Notes under the pieces: model-generated
Told to the model about the DNA's origin: nothing
The model's input: the letters and a program-made list of their open reading frames with translations, nothing else
The model's database searches: none
Position numbers and translations under genes: made by a program
Part shown: positions 49,713 to 60,239 of the stretch, one piece after another
How the letters are laid out: each line of letters opens with the position of its first letter
Position numbering within the stretch: the first letter of the stretch is position 1
Source of the DNA: Stentor coeruleus
Lineage: Eukaryota > Ciliophora > Heterotrichea > Heterotrichida > Stentoridae
Assembly: GCA_001970955.1 (NCBI GenBank)
Contig: MPUH01000025.1
Span: forward strand, 1 to 64,000
Direction: 5' to 3'
DNA length: 64,000 bases

Positions 49713-52700
49713 TTAAAGGAAGTCAAGGGTTTCTTTTAGGAGATTTTTGAAGATTTTGTTTGCTGTTATGACTTTTATTTGAGTTTCTTCTTCGTTGTAT
49801 AATAGCCAGTTTGGTTCTTCATCTCTTACGTCAATACAGAGTAGAGAACTCATTTTTTCTTCTCGCAAGGACTGAAGATACTCATCGTTGTTTTGGCTTT
49901 CAAAATTGTGGAAGCACCCAGCACGACATGAACTCCATTTTATTAGGTAAGCGGTAACCCGATTGAAAACATTTTCTAAATCAGATTCTCCAAATAGGAT
50001 CCTAGGACTGTTACACCACGGATCAGGTATACCATTAACACCAAAAGGCCTAATATAATTAAGCGCTTCATTAACACAATCAAAAAGCATTTGCAAATAA
50101 ATCTGCCTACTCGGAATATTTAATGATTGAAACATCATCTTTAACTCAGAGCAAAGTTCAACAGGAAGTATAAGTTCTAAAGTATGAAATCTCATAAAAG
50201 TATCAATACTCATATCTTGTAATAATGCTAATTTTGACACAGGTTCTAAAAACATTGGTGTATTAATAGCATCAAGTACCTCAACTTCATTATCTTTAAG
50301 TACTTTAGCCATACAATCTAAATAAGCTAAAATATATTCAATACTTGAATTAACTTCTTTTTCTAGATTTTCAAATGAAATTATTTTTAAAAAATATGAT
50401 ATTTCTTGATTAATAATATCAGGGAAAGTATCATCTATGTTAATTTCTATGGATATGTTTCTATTTGGCATTTCGCTTATGTTTTGATTAGGTTTTTCAT
50501 ATTTATCTTGATTTTTTTCTATAAGGGTATTAAAGTTTAAAGGCTCATCTTTTTCTGATATGATATCAGGGGAATTATATGTAAATTTTATGGTTTGATA
50601 AGGTTTAGATATGATTTCATTAGGTTTGTTTAGGAGTTTGGTAGTTTTGGCTATAGTATCACTGTTAAGAGGACTTGGATCTATAGATAAGTTTGAGATT
50701 GAGGATATGGGCATGTTTTTAAGGGTTTTATAAGGGATTTTTTCTAAGCTTTCAGGGTTAGTTTCTATACAATTTTGGGTATCTTCGAGGATTTTTCCGA
50801 TTTTATCAGGGCATTCTAAAAACTTGTCAATATTCTCTAGGAATGAAGAATATGCAGACTTTTCATTTTTGTCTTTTTCTATACTTTTACCTTTTTCTGT
50901 AGATTTTTTATCAATAATCTCAGGAAGTTCAAGCAAATTTTTGCTTTCCATCATCTTTTTAGATTCGATTTTCTCGTTAATTTTAGTGTTTTCTATGAAT
51001 TTAACTACAACAGGGGTTGATTTTGTATTAGGCGACAATGCTACAGTGTTATCAAAACGTAAAGAACTTTTTTCTATATTCATAGGGGTAATCCTTGGGG
51101 ACATTTTTGATGAAGGTCTTGGTGAAGGTCTTGGACTAGCTTTTGGGTATATTTCAATAATCTCTTTTTGTTTATGAAAATCATGAGAAAACTGTTTTGT
51201 AAGTTCAACTTGTTCAGATTTTTCTATAGATTCTGTTATAATTATAGATTTAAGTTCTTCAGTATGAGGATTTAGGCTGAGTTTTTCTAGGATATTTCGA
51301 GGGTTATGATAGGTTTTTTGGGTTTCTTGAAGTTTTTTATTAGAATAAAAATTGACTGAGAGTTTTGAATCTGAAGATGAATCTGATGAGTCTGATGAGA
51401 ACAGGCTTAGGATTTGCAAGTTTTTTGTTTGTGAAGTTGGGGTGTTTTTTAGATTAGAGACTATTGGATTGAGTTGGGTGATAAGATCTGATATTGGGTT
51501 TTGAGAATTTATTGTTGGTGAGGTTTGGGATGATAGGATTTTTTTTACCTCTGGTGTTTTTTCTATTAGGTTTAGTGAAGTTTTTTTCAAATCTTGAGAA
51601 GAGGATGATGATAATAAATTAGAATCTAAGGGTTGATTTATTAGGAGTTCAGATTTTTCTATGCTTTGGCTTGGATTTTCTGTAGATGCTATTATTGGTA
51701 AAATGCTTGGGTTTGAGATAATGGATTGACATGATACAGGACTCAGCTGTTGGGTTTTTTCTGAACTTGGGGTTAGTCTTGAAAGTTCTCGAGATTCAGA
51801 GTTCGGTAAAAAAATGTCTTTGGGTTCTTTATTTTTATCAGTAATTGTAACTTGCTTAGACTCTTGAACTTTTTCAGGGCTTGGAACTTTCTTAGCTTCT
51901 TGAACTTTTTCAGAAACTAGGATTGGAACTTGTAGAGGATCTTGGTTTTTTTCAGGGTTTATGATTAAAACTTGCTTAGAATCTTTGGTTTTATCATTTT
52001 CTGAAACCAAATCTTTTCCACTAAAAAATAGCTTTTCTTGACTATTTCCCCCTTTAGTTTCAATCAATATCAGCCCTTTAGGACTTATTTCCCCTTTTTC
52101 TACTCTATCTTTGCATTGAATCTGAACTTTTATTTTCTCATTTTTATTTTTAACTTCAACACATTGTTCCTTCTGCTCACATAATTTCCCAACAAATTCC
52201 AACAATTTATCATTATCATCATTTTCTTCTAATTGTTTTTTCCTATCATTATTTTTCACAATCTGTTCTCCTTGACCATTTTCCTTAAAGTCCTCATTTC
52301 CACAAATTTCCTCATTTTCTATCATCCTAACACAAAAATCCTTCAAATCCACAGTTATATTTTTACCAATTTTTTGCTCATTTAACGATAACTTATATAA
52401 AAGCCTATCATCATATACTAATTCACAATCCTCTCTATAGAATTTCATCATATCCTCCTCATCCTCTTGTTTATTTTTCACACAATATTCCTCATCATCA
52501 CCAACTTTTCCAATTTTTTCTTGCACAACCCCATTTTTCTCATATTTTCCCGTATTTTTATCATCAGCAATCCATTGTATTCTATTATCAGAATCCGATT
52601 CTAAACAATCTTCATTCCTACTATCCTCATAATCATAATCTTCATCTAACCCGCCTTCCATAAAACTCGAATCCTCTATCATTTTAATCTCCTTAATAAT

Positions 52701-54200
52701 ATCTTCACTATCATTATAAAACTCATCCTGATTTTCATCATTATCACTATCGATTTCCTCATTTTTCAACAACGACAAAGTTAAAGGTGGAACCTTATGA
52801 CTAAAAGTCCTCTCTTTAAACTCTAATTCCCTATCTCTAAAATCATAAGATTCAGATGATGAGTTTTCTATTTCAATAAAATTCTTTACTTTTTCTTTAT
52901 TTTCCTCATCTTCTTCTGATATTCCATCTATCCTAGTTTTATATTCAAATTCTTCTTGAGATTTCATCATTCTTGCTTTGAAATCCTCAACAAATTTACT
53001 ATTCGTCCCTGAGTATTTAGACTCTAATAAATTTATCCATTCCCCACGATCTGTATAAAAATCGCTTTTACACGATTCTAAACTTGATGAGAAATCTTGA
53101 GATGAGCTATGAGAAAATATAGATTGTTTTGTGGATTTTGGGTTAAAAAATTTTCTTAATTTATCATAGCTTTGATATGTTGAGTTTTTTAGATCTATGG
53201 TTTTAGGTTTTAAGTTATGGATTTTTTTTTCTTTTTTTGTAAGTTTAGTTGTTTGGGATTTTGATTTGTCGTGGTTGTTGTCAGAAAGTTTTTTTTTTAA
53301 AGGTTTTTTTGTTTTAAAACTTTTTTGACGTTTTTCAAGTTGGTCTTGGGTGTTGAAACGTTCGCGTTCGTTGAAGTCTTCGAGGATTTTTTTGTTGATT
53401 TTTTCTGTGAACTGTTTTGCTTTTTTTTCTTTCGCATAAGCTTGAATTGTCTGAGGTTTTTTGGTTTTGCAGGGTTTGAGGTTTTTTATTAGTTTTTTAT
53501 CGGAAGATTTTATGGATTTAAGCAGTTCTTGACTTAGACAGGATTTTTGTGATCTTTTTATTGAGTCAGGCTCAGTTTTTAACCTTTCTACTGTTTCGGT
53601 ATGGCACACTGAAAAGCTTTTGTCGTTATATCGGATTTCATTAGGGATTTTTACTTGGATTATATCCTTAACTTTATTCCCAATAACACTTTTTCTATGA
53701 GCTTTTTTAGACTTTGATCTTTTGTTTTCATTAGGATTTTTTTCTTCAATTGACTTAACTAAATTATCTGATTTTAAATTACTTGACTTTAAATGTGAAT
53801 CAAAAATGAACTTTTTATTTTTTATTGACTTGTGTTTATCTGTTTTTATCTCTATATTTTTACTTTTCACTTTATTTTTGTTTATACTAAGCATGTTAAG
53901 TGGTGATGATAAATTAGTTTTAGGGATTTTATCGGCTTTTAATTTTTTTGATGCTATTTTTAGTGGAGAAGGGCTTATTGATTCTGATCTAATACTTTTA
54001 TGTAGTTTAGTTTTTGTAATTTTGTTTATGTTGATAACTTTAGGCTTTATTTTTTGTTGTTGGTTCAATTTCAGAGTTTGGCAGGCACTGATTTTTCTCC
54101 CAACAATTTTTGATGATGCAGTTGTTGGGAGGATTTTTTTAATAGTACCACTATATGTAAGCATCTCTTTGTTAGAGCTGTAATCATTAGAATTTTCCAT
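49713..54200 (-). CDS. Large disordered protein with structured C-terminal domain (DUF4378-like), 1,495 aa
   Basis: Residues 1-1230 are disordered: first Lys/Ser-rich and basic, then strongly acidic (E/D/N runs around 480-700), then Pro/Ser/Thr/Gln-rich. The last 250 residues (about 1245-1495) are folded and helical, with LEYILAYLD-type helices, LQMLFDCVNEALNYIRP and GIPDPWCNSPR, ending in an acidic-hydrophobic helix (NWLLYNEEETQIKVITANKIF). 'LFD.VNE.L' plus a C-terminal helix recalls DUF4378-type C-terminal domains found in plant LONGIFOLIA and some ciliate centrosomal proteins; this is a weak match by eye. Role unknown, plausibly cytoskeletal. Confidence 0.7.
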   Translation of the reverse strand: MENSNDYSSNKEMLTYSGTIKKILPTTASSKIVGRKISACQTLKLNQQQKIKPKVININKITKTKLHKSIRSESISPSPLKIASKKLKADKIPKTNLSSPLNMLSINKNKVKSKNIEIKTDKHKSIKNKKFIFDSHLKSSNLKSDNLVKSIEEKNPNENKRSKSKKAHRKSVIGNKVKDIIQVKIPNEIRYNDKSFSVCHTETVERLKTEPDSIKRSQKSCLSQELLKSIKSSDKKLIKNLKPCKTKKPQTIQAYAKEKKAKQFTEKINKKILEDFNERERFNTQDQLEKRQKSFKTKKPLKKKLSDNNHDKSKSQTTKLTKKEKKIHNLKPKTIDLKNSTYQSYDKLRKFFNPKSTKQSIFSHSSSQDFSSSLESCKSDFYTDRGEWINLLESKYSGTNSKFVEDFKARMMKSQEEFEYKTRIDGISEEDEENKEKVKNFIEIENSSSESYDFRDRELEFKERTFSHKVPPLTLSLLKNEEIDSDNDENQDEFYNDSEDIIKEIKMIEDSSFMEGGLDEDYDYEDSRNEDCLESDSDNRIQWIADDKNTGKYEKNGVVQEKIGKVGDDEEYCVKNKQEDEEDMMKFYREDCELVYDDRLLYKLSLNEQKIGKNITVDLKDFCVRMIENEEICGNEDFKENGQGEQIVKNNDRKKQLEENDDNDKLLEFVGKLCEQKEQCVEVKNKNEKIKVQIQCKDRVEKGEISPKGLILIETKGGNSQEKLFFSGKDLVSENDKTKDSKQVLIINPEKNQDPLQVPILVSEKVQEAKKVPSPEKVQESKQVTITDKNKEPKDIFLPNSESRELSRLTPSSEKTQQLSPVSCQSIISNPSILPIIASTENPSQSIEKSELLINQPLDSNLLSSSSSQDLKKTSLNLIEKTPEVKKILSSQTSPTINSQNPISDLITQLNPIVSNLKNTPTSQTKNLQILSLFSSDSSDSSSDSKLSVNFYSNKKLQETQKTYHNPRNILEKLSLNPHTEELKSIIITESIEKSEQVELTKQFSHDFHKQKEIIEIYPKASPRPSPRPSSKMSPRITPMNIEKSSLRFDNTVALSPNTKSTPVVVKFIENTKINEKIESKKMMESKNLLELPEIIDKKSTEKGKSIEKDKNEKSAYSSFLENIDKFLECPDKIGKILEDTQNCIETNPESLEKIPYKTLKNMPISSISNLSIDPSPLNSDTIAKTTKLLNKPNEIISKPYQTIKFTYNSPDIISEKDEPLNFNTLIEKNQDKYEKPNQNISEMPNRNISIEINIDDTFPDIINQEISYFLKIISFENLEKEVNSSIEYILAYLDCMAKVLKDNEVEVLDAINTPMFLEPVSKLALLQDMSIDTFMRFHTLELILPVELCSELKMMFQSLNIPSRQIYLQMLFDCVNEALNYIRPFGVNGIPDPWCNSPRILFGESDLENVFNRVTAYLIKWSSCRAGCFHNFESQNNDEYLQSLREEKMSSLLCIDVRDEEPNWLLYNEEETQIKVITANKIFKNLLKETLDFL

Positions 54201-55355
54201 GATATAATTATAGTAGAAGTTTTAGCAGTTAGTTACTGAATTTCTGCTGGACGCAAATTTAGCTGTTTATGGTTTTTTATGAGAGAATGTTTGATATGAA
54301 AACAGTTAAAGGGTTTTGGTTGTGAGAAAAACTTGAAAGGAAAATTTCTGGTTTAAGAGATTTGATACTAAATAATACGATGAGTAAAGAGAAGATTTTT
54401 AGGAGTTTTAAGAAGAGATATAGGAAAGTGGTCGGAATAGTTTGAGATTAATTGTGAGGGATATAAGATATGATTTAAAGGGAAAGACTATCAAGAATTC
54501 CTATTAAGAGAATTATATAGCTATTGATTTTGAAGTACTTAAAAATTATCCAAGAAATTTTGGTATATAAAATTAACAAAACTTGAAAAAATTATGCTTA
54601 TAAAGTACTGAGGAATTAATTTTTCTACTCTTTTGTCTATAATAACATTACCTATATAATATTTTTTCCTTTGTAATTATTATCAAAATTATATTTCACA
54701 TTTTTCTTACCTAAAATCCATTCTCTAACAAATTAATATTTTCAACATTTAATCTTCACGAAATCTATTGTAAATTCTCTTTTATTAAAAGGTAAAATTT
54801 ATCCTCTAATATATACCCTAAAGACTTAAGTGATTATTAAATAACTAAATTAAATAAGAATTTATTGAATATTTTATTAAACTTATAAAACTCTAAGGCA
54901 AAATCCATGAAAAATTTATTAAAAGGATTGTTTAAGCAACAACAAAAAAGTTCTTAAAAAATATCGAAAAAGTTCTCAGATTTAATACTTAATCCTACAA
55001 AGGTAAAAAAATTGTAAGTACTCCAAAACTAAATACCTTAAATAAATAAATAAATCCCTAAGTACCTTTATTTTTATAAATAACAAAAATATTTATAAGT
55101 TGTAGATGGAGGGCAAATATCAAAGATAATACACACTATAATATCAGACTATAAAGAAAAAAAATACTACTTTTAATTAAGCAGTCTCTGTGAAGTTTCT
55201 CCTTGCAAAATTTCATTTGTATTTTAAACTGTTGATCTATATCATCCAAGTATCACCTAATCCATCATATTATTATTTTATTTTATAACAAAAATTCAAC
55301 ACAAAATTTCCCCTAGCATATTTCTATATTAAACCAAAGGATTTAAAACTTTATT
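54201..55355. other. Intergenic, no gene seen
   Basis: 1,155 nt between two minus-strand genes. 54240-54500 is G/T/A-rich, after about 54600 C/A/T-rich, with a turnover near 54560. No open frame with an ATG, tRNA or repeat is recognised. Confidence 0.6.
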
Positions 55356-55925
55356 TCATACCTCAAAATCTTTCAAATCCTCCATACAACAATTTTCATT
55401 TTCTACCGAAAATTCATCACTTTCTCTAATCTCCGGGATTCCTCTTATTACATTCTCACTAATATCAAATCTTTTAAAATAACAATTCCTCCTTATATTT
55501 AAAGGTGAATACTTTATAAGCATTTCTTTATATCTGTTTTCAAATGTTTTTAAACTCAAAACAGGTGAACGGGTAACAATTCGGTCTGAAATTTTCGAAT
55601 TCTCTTCTGTAACCCTAGATGCCTCTTTTTTTCTTACAATAAAATTAGGGTTTTTTGGCTTTGGGGTTAAAGGTCTTATATCAGATTCTTCTTTATTTTT
55701 GGTAATTTTTATTAATATTTTTATGTTTTGCTTGCTGGTTTCACGTTCTAAGTTTATTTTACCTTGTGAGGATTTTTCCCGTTTTTTTAGTTTGTTTATA
55801 GTGTTTTGGGCTGCTTTAGGGGATTTTTGGTTGATTTTTTTTATCCGACGATGATGGAGTTCGAGAGAATATTGTAGGTATCTGTCATTTTCTATGCTGG
55901 ATTTTAGGAATTTCTTAAAGCTCAT
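55356..55925 (-). CDS. Hypothetical basic protein, 189 aa
   Basis: ATG at 55925, TAA/TAG-terminated frame. Lys/Arg-rich N-terminal two thirds (HHRRIKKINQKSPKAAQNT, NKLKKREKSS) and an acidic tail (ESDEFSVENENCCMEDLKDFEV). No signal peptide, membrane segment or known motif. The composition is like the disordered ciliate cytoskeletal proteins nearby. Being flanked by spacers over 600 nt on both sides lowers but does not remove confidence. Confidence 0.55.
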   Translation of the reverse strand: MSFKKFLKSSIENDRYLQYSLELHHRRIKKINQKSPKAAQNTINKLKKREKSSQGKINLERETSKQNIKILIKITKNKEESDIRPLTPKPKNPNFIVRKKEASRVTEENSKISDRIVTRSPVLSLKTFENRYKEMLIKYSPLNIRRNCYFKRFDISENVIRGIPEIRESDEFSVENENCCMEDLKDFEV

Positions 55926-56595
55926 CGTATTTAATATATTAAGTGGATGATAAAATTAGTTATTATTAAAAAAATCATGGGTAAGTGATGAGTTTTTTCT
56001 TATTAGAATATGTAGATGGTTTATATCGAAATCATAATATATGACATATATTGCACCATCTCAAATCATATTATATATTCTTTAGTCAAATACACAAATC
56101 TGTATAACCATTATTTTTCATCTCCCTAATCTTTTTAAAACTTCACTACATCCTTTACCCAAATTATTACTTCATAAGTATTCTCCAATATATAGTTTTT
56201 AGCATACTCTCTCATTGTCCTTAGAATCATTTACCTTAAATAAATGTATAAGTTACAATGACAATTTTGGACATTTATATTAATTTTAAATACTCACTCT
56301 AATTTTCCTACCTTTCTTTCCTATGTTCCTCTATAGCTATTTCTTTTTATAATCCACTATTGAAAAGTCATTTAAAAAAAAATAATCTCACTATCTCGGC
56401 CTAATAAAGTTTTTATACTTTTTTTATATACTGATTTATTTGATTATATGCAGATTTTCATAAAAAAAATCTCTACAAAAACGCACACCAGAAATCATCT
56501 GACGATCTAACCTTAAAAATCACAAAACCCCCATTATAAATTTTCACTCCTTTAAAATCTTAATTATCTATAATCCTAATTATTCTCTTATCACC
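55926..56595. other. Intergenic, no gene seen
   Basis: 670 nt between two minus-strand genes. G/T-rich up to about 56040, then C/A/T-rich to the stop of the next gene. No feature recognised. Confidence 0.6.
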
Positions 56596-57267
56596 TTACA
56601 TAAATACTAACACTCCAACAGCCCCAATATTTACAATCAAAGCAATCTCATCAATAATATAATCCAAATTAGGGACATCAATCTCCGGAAACAAATCATC
56701 AGCGCAATAAGGTGCAGTGATCATCTCAATAAAATTCACAAGCAAATGTTCCCACAGCTGCATAGTCTTATTATCAATCATATTATCATTTTTATCACAA
56801 ATATTCCAAAACTCATCATAAATCCCAGAACTTTTATTCGGTAAACAATAACTCATCCCATCCATACCACATAAACATGTATAATTTCCCCCATATTCAT
56901 CATAACACAAATCAACACAAGGGTTATTTAAAAACTCAGTCGTATTTTGTTCATAATCTGTAACATTAACATTCCTAATTCCACATTCAACCATAGTATT
57001 CAATGTTATATTATAAGCAACTTGCTCATCTGATGATTCTATACAGTTTATCATCAAGTTTTTACTAAGAACTATTTCATTTTCCATGTCGATTCTTGAG
57101 CATGAAAATCCACTCCCACAACCTTTTTCGTTTAATGTTATAAATGTATGTGTATCATTGTCTAATGTTGCGCATACTTGGTCATCTAAAGTTGAACAGG
57201 AATATGTAAAACATGATAATGAGATTTGAGGTAAAGATAAGAGAAAAAGTGTGAGAAGAAATATCAT
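56596..57267 (-). CDS. Secreted or surface-anchored Cys-rich glycoprotein, 223 aa
   Basis: A signal peptide (MIFLLTLFLLSLPQISLS) is followed by a Cys-rich ectodomain with at least 14 cysteines, including a PCVDLCYDEYGGNYTCLCG block reminiscent of small EGF-like knots. At least six N-glycosylation sequons (NDTH, NITL, NVTD, NTTE, NYTC, NKTM) are present. The C-terminus is hydrophobic (IALIVNIGAVGVLVFM) and ends right after it, the profile of a GPI-anchor signal, so a cell-surface protein is likely (inference). No enzymatic motif is visible. It ends in TAA. Confidence 0.75.
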   Translation of the reverse strand: MIFLLTLFLLSLPQISLSCFTYSCSTLDDQVCATLDNDTHTFITLNEKGCGSGFSCSRIDMENEIVLSKNLMINCIESSDEQVAYNITLNTMVECGIRNVNVTDYEQNTTEFLNNPCVDLCYDEYGGNYTCLCGMDGMSYCLPNKSSGIYDEFWNICDKNDNMIDNKTMQLWEHLLVNFIEMITAPYCADDLFPEIDVPNLDYIIDEIALIVNIGAVGVLVFM

Positions 57268-57989
57268 TATTATAATATATGGGGTTTTTTTTTTAGAATA
57301 AAAATTTGGATATTAGATAAATTGATATAATGTGTTGGGTTTAGAGGTTTTTTAGTTTTTTATTTGAGGGTGTTGGAGAATAAGATTAGTTGGGTTTTGA
57401 TTTTTTAATATTTGAATAATGAATTTTTGTTTTTTATTGTTGTAGGATTTGGGTTCGATTTGTTGATGTTAGGTTTAAGTTTTTAAGATGGGTTTGATGA
57501 TTATTTAGAGTGGATATAGTGTGATGTGCTATTTGATAAAAGTAGATGTTAGGCTAAAAATATGTAAATAAATGTATAGTAAAAAGGTGAGACTATTAGA
57601 TTCTAAGTGTATATTATGGCAAAATATTGTAATTTTATTAAGATAATTTTTATTACACATAGTTTTATCATAACAATTTTTGGTAAACTGCAATCTTTTT
57701 AATATATTTTTATAGCCATCTGCTCCTAATTATACCGCAAACAATCAGTAAAATATTGCCTTTTAAATTTTTATATCAAAAACCAGCTAAAAAAACTTTT
57801 CCAACCCCCTAAAAAAATTCCAGGATTTTCATACTTAAATCAACACCTAAATAAACACAAATAAAATCTCCAATTTATCAAAAAAATCAACCCATCTCCA
57901 CTATACTCCTCCTACCTAAATCTTTCTAAAGCATAAAAATAAACCCAACCAAAAAATCATTTCCCACATCATATAAAATAATTATATGT
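57268..57989. other. Intergenic, no gene seen
   Basis: 722 nt between minus-strand genes. G/T-rich 57290-57560, then C/A-rich 57700-57989, turnover near 57640. A GGTTCGATT string near 57450 looks like a tRNA B box, but no cloverleaf or acceptor stem surrounds it. Confidence 0.6.
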
Positions 57990-58505
57990 CTATTTACCAA
58001 AAGGTCTAAACCCCAAAAGGGGCTTTACGCTTATCTTAAACTCTTTCAAGCTTCCATTCGATATAATCCCATTATTACTTCCTTTCGAATACGATTTAAT
58101 AATCCTCCTACGTTTTCTCATATACCCAATTTTCTCATCTTCATGAGTATTTTCAAATGGACTACTCATCTGACTATAAACCCTAGAAGATTTATTTTCC
58201 ATATCTGAAGTCTCGATTTTTTTCGGTGCAATCTGTATTTCATTATTAACCGGTTTACATATTGTCCTAATATACTTCTGTGTTTCTTGAAGAAAATCTA
58301 AAGTACTTCTATTTGACTTATGTATTTGTACATTAGAAATATTTCTTTTCTTCATGATTCTTTTCCAACTTTCTGGTATAGAAGATGGCCATATAAACTC
58401 AATAGGTGTCATAGGATAGTTCTTAGAATATGCATAAGAATGTGACTTGCGTATACTTGCAAAGTTTGTAGTCTCTGTGGTTGGGCAATAAAGCTTTCCT
58501 TTCAT
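57990..58505 (-). CDS. Hypothetical protein, 171 aa
   Basis: The first ATG of the frame is at 58505 (MKGKLYCPTTETTN). The protein is Ser/Lys/Ile-rich with a segment FIWPSSIPESWKRIMKKRNIS and a basic region MRKRRRIIKSYSKGS, which could act as a nuclear-localisation signal. No family is recognised. It ends in TAA. Codon use is like its neighbours. Confidence 0.55.
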   Translation of the reverse strand: MKGKLYCPTTETTNFASIRKSHSYAYSKNYPMTPIEFIWPSSIPESWKRIMKKRNISNVQIHKSNRSTLDFLQETQKYIRTICKPVNNEIQIAPKKIETSDMENKSSRVYSQMSSPFENTHEDEKIGYMRKRRRIIKSYSKGSNNGIISNGSLKEFKISVKPLLGFRPFGK

Positions 58506-59625
58506 ATTAATAGTCAATATTTATCTAGAAAAAAAAATATTTTGGGTATTTCTTGATTTAAGTTTTTTTTGATTGGAATTAATCGTGTTTTTTTAGTTTT
58601 TTTGTGACTGTTTGACCTATTTGAAGTTGATAAAGACGTGATGGTATTTGATTTATAAGGATTTATGAGTTTTGGGCATGATGTAAATTTTTTTTGAGTG
58701 GTCTTGGATTATGATGTTTAGTATTAAGATTGATTTTTAAGTATTAGGGATATTGTGAGGATTTTTACTTTGGGGATAGGATTGATAATTTCAGTATTTG
58801 GGGTTTTGGATGTTGATGTTGTTTAAAATAAGGATTTTGTATTATGAGGTTTTTGTAGATTATTGGGATAAAAGAGTAGTGGTTGAAGAATGTTATTTTT
58901 CAGATGATTGGTGTGTTGTGAGTTTAATTTTTTTAGGTTTAGGTTTTTTGGAAAAAATTTGTTACGATATATTTGGTAGTTATGCTTAGTTTAAAAGAGG
59001 ATATGGGAAGGGTATAGAGTGAGGATAATAATAAATTATTGTGAGGGTTGATAGAAGATATATTTTATGTTTTTAAGAATAAGTGATAGTTAGTTTTAAT
59101 TGTAATAGTTTTGGCTATTTTTAGAATATATGGATTATTTATATCTGATTCAATATGTCTTTTATTAATAAACATAACTCAAATTTTAATTATTGCATAA
59201 TCTTTCACTATTTTCGGAAATTATATTCCTTGCAATAAACTTTATCATCAAAACATTTAAAGCCCTTTACTCATAACCTTCAAACTTATCAAAAATAGTC
59301 AATTTATCTATTATAAAATTTAAAAACTCATACACTCTCATAGTATTAATCCAAAATTCATTTTAACATCAAGATTTAGTAGTAAAAAAAATTCATTAAA
59401 CTAAAATTATTTTCATATTCATATACATCAAACCTTATAAAACACAATATTTCCCAAACACAAATTATTTCATTTATGTTAACTTTTATATCAAAAACAT
59501 CAAATTATTCCCAATAAAGTATTAAATATTTTATATCTGACTATATCATATCTTTTAATCTTATCTTTATAAGAATATAAATAAAACATACCAAAGATTT
59601 TTATGATTCTAAGCTAAAATATTAA
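58506..59625. other. Intergenic, no gene assigned
   Basis: 1,120 nt between minus-strand genes. 58540-59130 is G/T-rich, 59160-59625 C/A/T-rich, turnover near 59150. An open stretch at 58798-58989 has no ATG start and Val/Phe/Leu composition expected from G/T-rich DNA, so it is not taken as a gene. Confidence 0.55.
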
Positions 59626-60192
59626 TTAAGTTGTTTTATAAATTGAATCTAATATACGGCTACGTTCTTCTAGATGTCTAACCCTTGATAATTCTAACTG
59701 CCTTTTATATTCGACCTTATTTTGGTTTTCTTTTAGCTCTTCATTCAAAAGCTTAAGTTCCTGTTCAAGTCTCAAAATTTCTTGCGACTTGATTTTCAAT
59801 TGTTTTTCATCTTCAGCTGCTTCAATTTTATGTTGACTTTCCATATGAGAGAGTTTCGATCTTAAAAAATCCGCCTCTTTTGCCCAGGCGTTCTTTTCAT
59901 TTTTCGCTTGTTCAGCTATTGCTGTAATTTTCTCTCCATAGCTTTGAAGTTGTCCAGCAAGTTTACCTTTTTCTTCTTCTAAAATTGTACTGCTATCAGA
60001 AAGAACAGAAATTTGGTCTTGTAAATATTGGATATAATTCGTCATTTCAAGTTTTGATTTTCTCAGTTCAGCAAGTCTTGCTGATAAATTGTTCCTTTTA
60101 GTAATTTGAGAATTTTTTTCAGCTTGGAGTTCATAAAGCTTTTCTTGCATTGTTCCAACTAACTGGCTTATAGCTTCTTCATAATCTCCCAT
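59626..60192 (-). CDS. Coiled-coil protein, 188 aa
   Basis: Starts MGDYEEAISQLVGTMQEKLYE and is almost entirely one coiled coil with clean heptads, ending in a basic helix (RHLEERSRILDSIYKTT). No globular domain is visible. It is divergent from the B-box/LRR gene with only 47 nt between start codons, so the two probably share a promoter. The well-behaved composition (few Asn/Lys runs) suggests a conserved ciliary or basal-body coiled-coil protein; specific family not recognised. Confidence 0.75.
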   Translation of the reverse strand: MGDYEEAISQLVGTMQEKLYELQAEKNSQITKRNNLSARLAELRKSKLEMTNYIQYLQDQISVLSDSSTILEEEKGKLAGQLQSYGEKITAIAEQAKNEKNAWAKEADFLRSKLSHMESQHKIEAAEDEKQLKIKSQEILRLEQELKLLNEELKENQNKVEYKRQLELSRVRHLEERSRILDSIYKTT

Positions 60193-60239
60193 ATCTTGAT
60201 ATTATATAAGTTTATGTTTAATTTGGAAGATGATGATAA
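60193..60239. promoter_or_regulatory. 47-nt divergent promoter region
   Basis: The whole space between the ATGs of the divergent coiled-coil (-) and B-box/LRR (+) genes is 47 nt, so both transcription starts and 5' leaders must be very short or overlap. Confidence 0.55.

Noticed and set aside
50824-51177. Antisense open frames of over 100 codons opposite the 1,495-aa gene (also 53722-54183)
   Set aside because: They mirror a low-complexity coding strand and show no protein features.
57440-57470. tRNA B-box-like string GGTTCGATT
   Set aside because: No A box at the right distance and no acceptor or anticodon stems.
58798-58989. 63-codon open stretch on +
   Set aside because: Starts with TTG in a G/T-rich spacer; Val/Phe/Leu/Gly-rich content is expected from composition.
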